64,000 nt of DNA from Marinobacter manganoxydans MnI7-9. Its GTDB lineage: Bacteria; Pseudomonadota; Gammaproteobacteria; Pseudomonadales; Oleiphilaceae. Each line of letters begins with the position of its first letter. Position 1 is the stretch's first letter. The translations under genes were made by a program, and so were the position numbers. A model generated the notes under the pieces. It had not been told where the DNA came from, did not search any database, and was given only the letters and a program-made list of their open reading frames with translations. This document shows, in pieces, positions 30,201 through 40,100 of this stretch. The DNA lies in NCBI RefSeq assembly GCF_000235625.1, contig NZ_AGTR01000028.1, forward strand, positions 53,562 through 117,561, written 5' to 3'.

Positions 30201-31072
30201 CGACCTTTTGCCACAAAACTGGTTGGAGTTGCCTCAGCTGGCTGCTTCATCTCCCCTTTCGATAACAGACGTTCCAACACGGCCAGATCCGGTTCGTTGC
30301 TGGGCGGCTCGGCTTCCGGATCCAGATACCATCCAAGGTCGGCCATCACATCCAGCAAGTCTTTTTTGCTAACCACCGCCAGCGGATCTTTGTCCATGTC
30401 CGTATACCAGCCCGCAACGGTGTAGGTACCGGCATCTTTCTCAAAACCGTCTTTCGCGGTCTTTCGAAGTTCTGGCAGATCTTCCAGGGCATCATGGAAA
30501 GCGAAACGATTGGCACTGGCATGATAAGACGCGGTCCAGAGGGGCGATCCGCCTACGGTCCCGTCCAGAGGTTCATAGGTAGGCTGTTCCGAGGTACCGA
30601 AATTCGATCCGTTAAAGGAGCCCAGAGGCCGAATGCTCGCGGTTTTTGCATCGATCACCCAGCCTCTTATCATGGGCCGTTTAATCCCGACGGGGAAAAG
30701 CGCTCGCACCACAACCCAGTGGTTGGGAAGCTCTGTCATTTCCAGCTCGCCGCCTGCAGCTGATTCGCCCCCCCTCAGGAGCGCATCGGGAAGTGCCCAG
30801 TGCAGGTGAACACCATTTTCCGGCACCTGCCCTTCAGCAAAAGGCGCAGGGTCGCCAGGCCCACCGGTCACGGACACCAACGGCTCCGGGTTGGATTCTT
30901 TTGCAACATAGGCCTGAACATCGATGGGAACCAGGATGCGTTTGTTCCGCCGCAAATCCGGGTCCCAGGTATTGACGGCGGCCAGGTCAGTATCCGCTCG
31001 AACCAGCCAGGCCCATCGTTCGTCATAGACCGCTTTCGTGAGGGTCTTTTTCTTCAACAGGTGTTTGAACAT
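27278..31072 (-). CDS. Large conserved protein of unknown function (HLHWALPD motif)
   Basis: A 1264-aa protein that I do not recognise as any characterised family. The N-terminus has ILVPIDVQAYV (46-56), NGVHLHWALPDALLRG (86-101) and LPNHWVVVRALF (about 115); I recall similar motifs in uncharacterised large bacterial proteins, especially from actinobacteria. The middle (about 280-560) is charged and rich in Ala, Ser and Pro, perhaps a flexible linker. The C-terminal half is Trp-rich and mixed alpha/beta. No signal peptide or transmembrane segment is seen. It begins 9 bases after the 320-aa gene and overlaps the propeller gene by 4 bases. Confidence 0.6.
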   Translation of the reverse strand: MFKHLLKKKTLTKAVYDERWAWLVRADTDLAAVNTWDPDLRRNKRILVPIDVQAYVAKESNPEPLVSVTGGPGDPAPFAEGQVPENGVHLHWALPDALLRGGESAAGGELEMTELPNHWVVVRALFPVGIKRPMIRGWVIDAKTASIRPLGSFNGSNFGTSEQPTYEPLDGTVGGSPLWTASYHASANRFAFHDALEDLPELRKTAKDGFEKDAGTYTVAGWYTDMDKDPLAVVSKKDLLDVMADLGWYLDPEAEPPSNEPDLAVLERLLSKGEMKQPAEATPTSFVAKGRVESFTYADMTPEMGLPVDKASKLFIAQKSPTFMSLFHGMISGVPIGENMPVIDERPSSEALSVAAGFDTDDLVTALGADAIGDSVSQRRAAEMLAAAFTSDLMDRMGTQDGLRDIAEREHDDMFSSRPGKPLPAAKLDHLRVEDSASVNATSVGRKGRARMSKESTAERVSPLPRWRDKVVFSEEMQAPKAPPIELKSDAIRGALKDRRTVERPAPRLFMPQPPSLAIKGAKPSLRHHYDGLHDDNGRLRCRYPNEAVKGIKGVVKAKDLVPTLGSGAIPPEVLTIVREALVLNPYCSRWLANAATDKDEVRPKYQSRIEGEMLRLYSADGRYDGSGAYTLSGSLADPQAPGKETWQQFSFRETSLKKQITAELAVASYLEGLSPSPLGVTAWRQPWVPLWLEWRIELEGSTSLTDWQLDELDMVRKTDANDVQMIEIVGRSPLHRGLGTALQAGISRWIAAEQEREATGDTLTASQENTLNTLADFIKPQDLASASLDGVREQLLGLNYLGGFFSTPGADDRPEVIADPLTLFGGTISFKALRLVDAFGRVLDVPTTDIQTTTPLEIPDDTSAMKMPLRIQGGGRWLFRLVDPAYQGDPALAPEAFVNQLEPTLAVNPVAGFLLPDHIDESLEAFDKRGNPLGQISHHELTGAVRWEPAPGRPLPPGAGPMADLPPDATPVGNLVSGVIRTDVQHRKGELPTTESSLTGLLRAIDTTLWTVDTFSTLGSSSIAGLVGRPIAVVKATLRLDVPDDLDDVRVDSIETANTRKAAFEALRDQAFPVRLGDLQRSDDSLLGYFIDDNYDQFHLVDKSIGALARESGRRRGQLGLLGKVHVPDVQPLDHPYLVDEDLFYVRPGTCHTLTLLMLPAGKVHLTSGVLPRKSLALNDAWINDGLKRVIPSVRVGPVLVDPEEIRLPKVNLLGEKQQFTRRTGPLTWRDDPIVAATQSALLPRTPHEFQEGWIRIIEEDQS

Positions 31073-31081
31073 AGCGCCCCC

Positions 31082-32044
31082 TCACAGCTTGAATGTGGCG
31101 TTAACCATGGGCTCATAAGCCACGGTCGCCCGGAACATGGCAGATATCGGTGGAACCTGAACCTCCCCAAACACCTGCCGCCATGGGAATCGAATTAACT
31201 GCAAGGCGTACTCCGCGCTATCCAGACCATCGCCCGCGCCGGTTTCATCATGCTCAGCCAGAGCCGCGGATAGCCGCCGAATATCAACAACACCGGATGA
31301 CCCCACGCGAAACGGCACATCTATGTCCTCCACGTCGAGGTAGCTGAAGTCGCTCTTCCTGCGGGGAGTCAGCGTTGCTGAGCGTTGGTTACCGTTATCC
31401 TCGTGTTTGAAGCCAAACTGGACGCCCTGGCGCGGTTCCTCCAGGTGAACAACTTTGGGAACACCATCAAACAGGCAGAGCAAAACGGCGGGGGCCAACC
31501 TTTCCAGACGCAGCAGCCGGATTCGTCGGGGATCGTCCTCTTCGAACCGGGCTTCGTCGCCCTCCTCCGGGTCTACATCAAAAGCCCGAACATGCATGCC
31601 CGGCCACCCGGATACGGCGGCGGAGCGAAGCAGAAATCCGGTAATGGGACCCGTTTGCCCAGTCAGACGTGGGGCGAGCGTGCGACGACGTACGTTGCGC
31701 TCTTCGGTATCCAGTTCGGCGCGGATGGCGTTGTATTGGGCATCCAGTTGGATGCGGTCGTCACTATTCACCGTGCCAACGCTGAGCGCGCCCTGGACCA
31801 ACGCATCCGTCCAACGCCGATCCATGTAAAACCAGCGAATCGATTCTTGCGGGAGTAGTTCGGAGTCCGCCACCAGATTGGCAAATGGAACCCCGTTGAG
31901 CAGCCGCAAGCTGACTAACCAGTTCCTCAGCTCCGCGGGCATCGCGGTGTTTTGGTCAATCCTGAATTCGCTGAGCGGAGCCCGTGCGGTTTTTTCCAGC
32001 TCCTGGCCGAGGTTTTCGAGGATGTCCTGGTTTTTGTTGATCAT
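31082..32044 (-). CDS. Protein of unknown function, 320 aa
   Basis: No family recognised. The product is soluble, moderately acidic and lacks a signal peptide. It begins MINKNQDILENLGQELEK, then has a segment LRNWLVSLRLLNGVPFANLV, SIRWFYMDRRWTDALVQGAL, and PGMHVRAFDVDPEEGDEARF in the middle; the C-terminal part is beta-rich (VFGEVQVPPISAMFRATVAY). It overlaps the 678-aa gene by 4 bases and is 9 bases from the next, so it is embedded in the cluster and probably made in step with its neighbours. Confidence 0.6.
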   Translation of the reverse strand: MINKNQDILENLGQELEKTARAPLSEFRIDQNTAMPAELRNWLVSLRLLNGVPFANLVADSELLPQESIRWFYMDRRWTDALVQGALSVGTVNSDDRIQLDAQYNAIRAELDTEERNVRRRTLAPRLTGQTGPITGFLLRSAAVSGWPGMHVRAFDVDPEEGDEARFEEDDPRRIRLLRLERLAPAVLLCLFDGVPKVVHLEEPRQGVQFGFKHEDNGNQRSATLTPRRKSDFSYLDVEDIDVPFRVGSSGVVDIRRLSAALAEHDETGAGDGLDSAEYALQLIRFPWRQVFGEVQVPPISAMFRATVAYEPMVNATFKL

Positions 32045-34077
32045 GACTCGTCCTCATCCGTGAAATCTCTGGGGCGGTCCCGCAGGATCACATCCAGATT
32101 GTCATTCAAGCCCTCTCTGATCAGGCGATCTGTGACCGGAAATGCAGGGCCGGTCAGGTGTTCGTTGATCAGTTCATTCGACAGTGTGCTGGACACCAGA
32201 TCGACACGCTGCCGGTCCAGATCCGCCTCCAGGGTGTCCCGCAAATCGACTTTGCCCAGTTCACGTGTAAGCAGGTCTTCTTTGGGCACTTGGACACCCC
32301 GCAAACCCTCGAAAACTTTGTTCAGGTCGCCGACGAATAAGGCCGGCGGCAGCCCCAACCCCCGAGCAAGCACGGTGGTGGGCTGACCATTGAATTCCAG
32401 AGGCCGTCCCGGTCCGACTTGGGGCATTGGATTTCCCAGAAACTTTTCAGGGGTTCTCACAACAGCATCGGCAAAGAAACGCCCTGAAAGCCGGCCCAGA
32501 TGGCGGATGTCGATTTGATCAATGCTTGCCCCGAGCACCTCCTCCCAGAGAGTTCTGTTTTTTATGAGCAGGGACTTCAGTCGGGCAGCGTGATAGTCGT
32601 TTTGTCGCCACCGCATCAACGAAGCGATGATGGACGGTTGAGACAGTGTGAGAAGACGGCCCGTTTCAAAGGCAGTGGCCAGTGACAGATCTTCCCGGCC
32701 ATCCGGTATAACCACTCGTAGCTGGTCTGAACTGTGTGCCAGCTTCAGTCGATCAGCACTGGAATTTCGGGTGGGATGCGGCACCAGCGGTCCTCTGTAC
32801 CAGGACCGTACCTTGTCACCCTCACGGGTTTGGTGGCCCAGACCGACATGCCCACTTTCGGCAACCTCCAGAGGCAGGCGGCCACTCACGGATTTCTGAC
32901 CTGGCCCAACATCGCCAAGCAGACGGGAGTCCAGGTTTTCCATCAATGATCGGAAGGTGGTGTCGCCGGTCGTGGTGAAACTCCAGTGCAGTAAAACCGG
33001 GAACCGATATTCGGGGTCCAAAGGCAGGACCTCGAAGGTTTGAATCACCCGAAAGGGCTCGGCCATATTGAGAGCAATGTCTGCCGAAGTGGAGCCTTTG
33101 GACTTTTTGATGGCCCAGGTACCGGAGCCGGAATATGGGACCGCGCCGGCAGTTGCCGCAGCACCGGACTTGAATTGTGTCGATCGGGAGCCTTTGACGC
33201 CCGGCGCCAGAGGCACCGGCTGAGTCAGATTCTGAAGGTCACCGGCATTGATTCCCGCGGCCCGTGGAGCCAGAGCCGTGCCCATCACCTGATGGTCGTC
33301 GTAACTGGCCATACTCTGGTGAACGGTACTCTTGACCATGAAAGGTGTAACGAACGACGGCACCGGATCCGGGGACCGATCCAACAGCACATCGTATTGG
33401 CCCTCAAGATTCACCAGGCAGGCCAGATACTTCACCGGGGCATCATTGCCGTCTTCGTCCTTACCCGGCACAGGCAGTCGGTTGCTGATGACAACGGCAA
33501 GAAACCCGTCATCATCACCCATCATCAGTTCGGTATCGTGGATGTCTACTTCCCGGGCATGAGCCAGCAGGTCCACGTCGTTTTTGGTGGGAAAAACCTT
33601 ATCGATGATTGATTTTCTGATGGCCAGACAGTTGCCCTTGGCGGCTTCTTTTAATCCGTCGAGTTCAACGCCCTCGGTTACGCAATTCGCGACATCAACG
33701 CCGGTTTCCAGCCTGGCTTCCCCTTCGGCGATGAGCACAAGTGCCAACCAGGGTGTATTGGCGGGTGCACCGTCAAGGCGGCGCTCCCATGGCAGAGTCC
33801 GCCTTTTGATGACCACCTGTGGCAGGCGGCTGCCATAGCTACCAAAAGAATTGGCCGGTGGATAGGTCGACAGAATCTGATCAGGCGGCAGAATGTAGCG
33901 CGGCGACCGAATCCTGAGGTGGATATTCTCCTCGTCCACCTTCAGCGCACTGGCATCCAGACTGGCCTCCGGCGTTTGCGCTGAGAATTTCTGGTTGGCC
34001 CTTATACGCCACAGTCCCGCCTCAAGAGGCGGATTCAGTTTGGCGTAGAGCTTGAATTTTCCTTCACCAACAGGCAT
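32041..34077 (-). CDS. Protein of unknown function, 678 aa
   Basis: No family recognised. The 678-aa soluble protein begins MPVGEGKFKLYAKLNPPLEA, with a beta-rich N-terminal half (GLWRIRANQKFSAQ, SYGSRLPQVVIKRRTLPWE, TPWLALVLIAEGEARLE). It includes the stretch FEVLPLDPEYRFPVLLHWSF near residue 360 and a helical C-terminal third ending in an acidic, charged tail. There is no signal peptide. Its start lies 57 bases after the giant gene, the largest gap inside the cluster, with AAGGA upstream of the ATG. It overlaps the 320-aa gene. Confidence 0.6.
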   Translation of the reverse strand: MPVGEGKFKLYAKLNPPLEAGLWRIRANQKFSAQTPEASLDASALKVDEENIHLRIRSPRYILPPDQILSTYPPANSFGSYGSRLPQVVIKRRTLPWERRLDGAPANTPWLALVLIAEGEARLETGVDVANCVTEGVELDGLKEAAKGNCLAIRKSIIDKVFPTKNDVDLLAHAREVDIHDTELMMGDDDGFLAVVISNRLPVPGKDEDGNDAPVKYLACLVNLEGQYDVLLDRSPDPVPSFVTPFMVKSTVHQSMASYDDHQVMGTALAPRAAGINAGDLQNLTQPVPLAPGVKGSRSTQFKSGAAATAGAVPYSGSGTWAIKKSKGSTSADIALNMAEPFRVIQTFEVLPLDPEYRFPVLLHWSFTTTGDTTFRSLMENLDSRLLGDVGPGQKSVSGRLPLEVAESGHVGLGHQTREGDKVRSWYRGPLVPHPTRNSSADRLKLAHSSDQLRVVIPDGREDLSLATAFETGRLLTLSQPSIIASLMRWRQNDYHAARLKSLLIKNRTLWEEVLGASIDQIDIRHLGRLSGRFFADAVVRTPEKFLGNPMPQVGPGRPLEFNGQPTTVLARGLGLPPALFVGDLNKVFEGLRGVQVPKEDLLTRELGKVDLRDTLEADLDRQRVDLVSSTLSNELINEHLTGPAFPVTDRLIREGLNDNLDVILRDRPRDFTDEDES

Positions 34078-34134
34078 CGCTTGCTTCCTTCTTGCTATCC
34101 TCTTTCGCCGGTCTCTGCGTGGATCTGCCCGGCG

Positions 34135-37100
34135 TTAATCGTCCTGTGCCGGCACCCATTCGATCTCACAGTTGCTGCCGCCAACGGCGCGCAGCCTTGA
34201 AACCGTTGCGGGCAATCCCTTTTCCGCAATCAATTCGGCCATCGCCTCAGCCGAGGCGACCGCCCCAATCATTCCCGCAATTTCACGGGCGCCGCCCTGC
34301 AGGGCCCGAACGGAAACACCGGAATAACCGGCAAGGGAATTGATTTCAAACAGCAGCACCGAGCGCGCCCCTGCCTGAACAACCACCGGCTGAACCGGCT
34401 GCCTGAGGTGCCGTGCACCGTGCAGCTCTATTTCCACATCACTGGCAGACCGACCCTCACCGGCTTTCAGAATCACACCAACACAGGTAACCGTGTGATC
34501 AAACCGGGTAGACACGGCAGCCGCACCACGCACCACATTCTGGGCCAGATGCCACCCCACGGAGGCTCTTCCGGCTGTGCCGTTCAGCGACAGAACGCAT
34601 CCGGCCCCCAGCGCTGATCGACCGGTCAGGCGAACCAGTCTGGATTGATCGTGCCAGCCCACAATTCTCAGACCAGTGGCGCGACCATCGCCTCCACCAC
34701 TGGCCTGCACGGCAATTGTCGCAGTGTGTTTCGGAACGGCGATCTGACGATCCTGAACCTGCTCATCGGCAACCACAGCACCATTGCCCAATAACATGAC
34801 CACTCGTGCCGCGCCGGTGATCTTGAGTTCAGGCCGGGTATCTTCCCCATCAATTGCGGCATCCGGAGATCGCATGGTGACTATATCTCCCGGGCGCAGT
34901 TTGCTACCGGGCGCCTGGGGGACCGGTCCAGCTCCTGTTCCGAGGCCCTTCACATAGGCGGCCCCCGCACCCGAGCCAACCCGGCCGCCGAGATACGTCT
35001 GGCTGGCGCTGGTAACGCTGGTGCGAGGTACAGAGCCACGAACAACGACCGTCAGATCGTTGAAGCTGGACGGAGCATGGGTTGTGTTTAGTTTGATCGG
35101 CAGACTGCGGCCCAGTCGGCCGCGAACGGATTCGGTGGACGGTGCCGGACGGCGCTTGATGCGTTTATCCGCAACGGTTGTGGTCGCATCCCGCAAGGCT
35201 ACGCCCGCCCCGTTGCTCATGAATCCGGTCACGAACGGCTTCGTTGGTTTGATGACCCGGGGGCTCTCATCCAGAGACATGAAGGCGGTCGATCCGTTGC
35301 TGGCATTCGACGCCTCCAGGCCATCCATCAGTGTGCCAAACATGGGTGGCGCGGTGCGGGAGCTCTCGTAGATAGCCTGCGCTTTGGCACTGCGCTGCCC
35401 TGTGGCCAGAAGCCCCTCGGGTAACGCGCCGGTGCCGTCCGCAAACAGATACTTCCGGGCTTCAATAAAGGCTTCATCAATGCTCGCGCTCTCGGCAACA
35501 ACTCCCAAAGCGGTGGCCCGGTTCAGGTTGTCGGCCCGCAACGTACCGGCGGCAGACAACGGAAGTGGGCGCCGGCCTGCTTCAACCCGGTAGTAATCGA
35601 TTTCCGGGCCGGTTTGCGAACTCATGTCCGCCTCGGCAACCATCTTTAACCGGCTGCCAGCGAAAATAACCTCGCCTTTCGGAATGGGACTGGAGGGTTG
35701 CTCGGGATCTTCTGGCGGCCCCCAAACACCGATCGGGAAGGCTTCCAGGCCATAGGTAGGACCTTCCTCGGCAGTCTTTTCGTCCTTCATGCCCTCCACC
35801 AAGGGGCGCAGGTCCGAGGTGCGATCCGTCCATGTGTTTCCAACCCTGCGCTCAAGGCGAATTTCCAACTCACCCTTCAACCCGGCGGCGTTCATTGGGC
35901 TCAGCCCCATCGCTACCGCGGCGCCACTCGGCAATTTGGGCGTAATGTCCTTGTCGATGGCCGGGTTGTTGAAGTCAAACCGGGTGACCGGGCCGGTTGC
36001 GACAACCGACACTTCGAACTCTGCGAAGACTTCGAAGGGCCGCTCATAACTACCGTCACTGGAGGGTGCCGAGGTTTCACCCTCCGTGGACGCGGGCAAT
36101 GCCCCCTTACCCGCTGCCCCCGAGAGCGTCCGCGCCCGGCCCGGCGAGGTTTCTTCCAGATACTTGGGTACGAACTCATCCCAACCCACGAATATGCCGC
36201 GAATCTCGCGGGAACTGCCGAACTTCACCTTGATGTCGCAAGGACCTACTTCGATGGTCGCCTTGCCCCGGAAATCAGGCCCCTCGACCTCAATGCGAGC
36301 ACCAAGACTGATGCTGATTCGAATGGTACCCAGGAAGGTTTTTATCTTCACACCGGCGGAAATGCGGGCGTAGGCGTCCGCCATGAAGTAGAACGGATCG
36401 AAATAGACAATGGCATTCGCACCAAAGGCTATGCGGGCCCAGGCGAAGCCAAAGTCGGCACTGACCTCCACTTCCACCCCTGCCATCAAGGCTTCTGATG
36501 TGAGGGCAAAGTAAGAGCCACCCTTGATCACAATGGCGTTGGACACCCGCCATTGCAGGCCCAACCTGGCAACAATCGGATACCCGTCACGCTGAAAGCT
36601 GGGATGATAGCCACCCAAGGTCAGAACAAACTGGCCCGCATTGGGGCCGAGCCACCAGGTAGCAAAAGCAAAGCCCCCCGTCAGTCGGACTTCGGGGTAC
36701 AACAGCCAGCTATTGTCGGTAAGCTGCGCCTGAATCAGGAACAGCCCCTCCGAGGACGAGAACCGGGCTAGCAACCCCAGCTCAATGGATACCAGTGCGG
36801 CCTGGGGCCTGGGCAAAGCCATTCGAGCCAGACCAAAGAGATTGAGTTCCAACCCGTTGCCCACGGAAACCGACAACACCGCGACACCGTCCACCAGAGA
36901 AAAGCTGGTAAAACTGATGCCGGCGGCAAACCAGAAGTTACCCGGCTCCGGAGGGAAGTATTCGGCAAGCTTTCGCAACTCCTCCAATGGATCGGAGGAC
37001 ACGCTCGCCGCGGGATCCAGAGCCTTGATGAAGGGGTATTCGCCAAACTTTGACAGGTCATCCGGAACGCGTAGCCCCCGTTTGATACCCAGACCGCCCC

Positions 37101-40100
37101 CAATACCAGTCAGGAAGAAGGCGGGAGGACCACCAATGGGGCCTTGAATGGCACCGAATACAAAGAACGAAGGCAGCCCTTTGTCGTCGCTGTATCCGCC
37201 GAACAAGGAGAGTCCATACACCCCGAAGCGACCCATCAGCATTCCGACGTAGCCGATCTGTCCCTCCAGGTCTGTTTTCAGAAGACCACCAGCGATAGAC
37301 AGACCACTGAAGTCCCCGGAAACACCCAGGCCTTTCAAATCGACCGCCCAGTTGGTCAACTCGAAAACGTCCCCACCGAGCCAGTGCAGGCCAAGCTCCT
37401 CAACCGATGCCGTTAGCCCGAACAGTGAGACGCGCGCATCGAACAGCAGCGAAATCCCGGTAACGGACCCATCAACTTCGGTGACATCAAAACCGAATTG
37501 CTCGAGATAAAGCGGGCCTAACTGTCTCTGGATCGCCAGCCACCAGGGGCCAGGCGGATCCCCTGCCCGCAATGAAATGCCAAGGTCGCCGCCCGGGTTC
37601 TTCTGAATCGCCAACGCCGGGCTGAAGGCAGGACGGGCCGAGGGCGACGCATCGTTTCCGGCGTCGCTCATGATGTTATTGGCAACCGCATTGTCGCCGC
37701 CAGCCGCCGAGGGCACGATGGCCAGCCCATCAAGCTGAACCTGAACGCCGCCACCTAACCCTGCCGGCACCGCCTCGCCGTATAAATGAACGCCGATGGC
37801 GTCGATACTCATAATACCCAGGTTCAGCAAAGGCCCTGCATTTTTGCCAACGCGAACGCCCAGACCAGCGATGGAGAAACCCGCATTCAGTTGAAAATCG
37901 CTGCCGACCTTTTCAACGAGCAAGATCGACAAACCCGGCGCGATTCCGGGCGACGTCACCCAGTTGGCGACCACTTCGAGATCCACCGTCGGGTCGCTGC
38001 CGCCGAGCGAAATACGCTCGCCCGGGGGCAAAGACACGAAGATGCCTGCAAGATCGCCGTTGCGGGTGAAGCCGACATCCACTTTGCCATCAATGGTAAT
38101 TTTCAGGTTGTGGTCGGCCAGGTTGAAGCCGAGCTGGAACAGGCGCTTCAACAATGCTTCCGGGTCGACGATGTCGTCAAACAAAGTGGGATCAAGAGTT
38201 GGTGTGCCACCGGTGAACAGGACATCCTGCAGGGCATCAACCGCATCCGCTCCCAATGTACCAAGTGCTTCCAAGGTGACACCCGCTGCCATGGAAACAG
38301 CCTGGGACAGGAGCGCCAGGGCCACAGCTGCGGGCTCGCTGTCTTCTGTTTCACCGGACGGCGACTCTTCAACAACAACCACCCGCGGCGGCGTCTGATT
38401 CAAAGCCCACCGGAACTGAACGGACTGGTCACCCGCACCATCGGTGACGAGACCAAGGGCGGCCATTCGGGAGAAACCGGCGCCGGACACGCCGGCTTCA
38501 ATTTTCGCTACAGGGCGAAGAATCAAACCATTGCCAACGTCGAATCCGCTTGCCACATAGGAAACAGCAACGGCAACGCCGCTCGCGCTGAGTCGCACCC
38601 GGTCGAATCCGACCGTTCCGACATCCGCTATCGAAAGAGCCGCGGCCAGTTCAATGGCAGGGCCCGTGGGGCTGGCATCCAGAGTGATCTCCACAGGATC
38701 CGTGCTACCCAGTGACAGTCGACAGATTCCCGTCGCAGGCGTCGATGTCGAAACGACAGTACCCGCAGGGTCGAGAGCATTGGCCAACTGCGAAATTGCG
38801 GTAACAACCAGATTGGGCAGGCGGGATAAAAGTACCCCGGCGGGGTCTGCGGCAAAGGTCTGAATTCTGGCGTCGGCAAACTGATTGGATTCCAGAAGAT
38901 CCAATGCGCTACCCAACTCAAACACTGCCGTAGCCACATTTTTTTGCAGCGACGGCGTCGGGTTGGCCCTTTCGGCAATCAATGCGTTAAGCGCGACCGG
39001 GATGGCCATACCTGCTCCAGTCGCCAGAAGTGATCCCAGGCCCGGTCCCGAAGGGTAAATCTGCATGGGCGCTGCAGGGGCAGCCCGCAAGAGGTCGATG
39101 CGAATGTCTGGCGATAGGGAGATAGCAACGCCCTTCCCATCAAAGGTCGCCGAACTGGAAACGAGGGTGCTAATCGAGCCGTTGGTGGCTATGGACAGGC
39201 CGCCGCCCAGGCTGATGATGACCGGAGTCGCGCCCAATGAATGACTTGTTTCGATGGCGACGGCTACATTCAGTCGTTCTGAGGCCACCCCGTAGGTTAC
39301 GGACACCTCATTACTGAAATCGAATCCGCCTCCGGTGAAGCCGGGTATCAACAACTGGCCGAGCGCATCGAACGCCTGAATCGCCTGGCCAAACGGGTCG
39401 GCCTTCCAGGGTGCAGCGCCTGTCTTCAGCCAACCCACCGGGTCCATAAACAACGCCCAGGGCAGCAACACCCTGCGTGAGGGCAGTTCAGAAGGCGGCG
39501 CCAGCAAATCCAGGCCATCCATTATCACCTCAATGGCGACCCTCGCATCGTCAGAAGCGGTTTCGCGGAGGTGATCAACCAATCCCGCCAGAAGCGTTGA
39601 CGGGATGAACCCCGCTCCCAGTTTCGCCAGGGCGGCCTGCTCGGAAGTGCTTAGCGATGACAGAAGATTGATTGACGTCGCGGACAATGAACCAGGAGTT
39701 TGCCAGGCAATAGTCAGGGCGGGTGAAACTCCACCCGTTGCTGCACTGGCTACAAGCCGAAGACCACCCACATCCGGCTCGATTGCGCCGATGGAGCCGG
39801 AGATGGAGGCCGAGGATGCCGAAGCAAATAGCGTCAGGCCCAGTGGAACAAGGTCTGCCGCCACATGGTTTACGTCCAGAGCAAAGGCGCGGGAGTTCAG
39901 ATCGACGGCAATGGTTGCCGCATCGAGTGCCCAGGATATCTCGGCGCCTGCGCCACCAAATCCGCCAAGCGCCCTTAGTGCGCCGGCAAGGTTGGCCGGA
40001 GATGCATCTACCGCCGCGTTGATTGCGGCACTGGTATCCAGAATAAGCTGATCAAAACCTTCCGGATCATAACCACCTCCGGCAACCAGCCCGATGTCGG

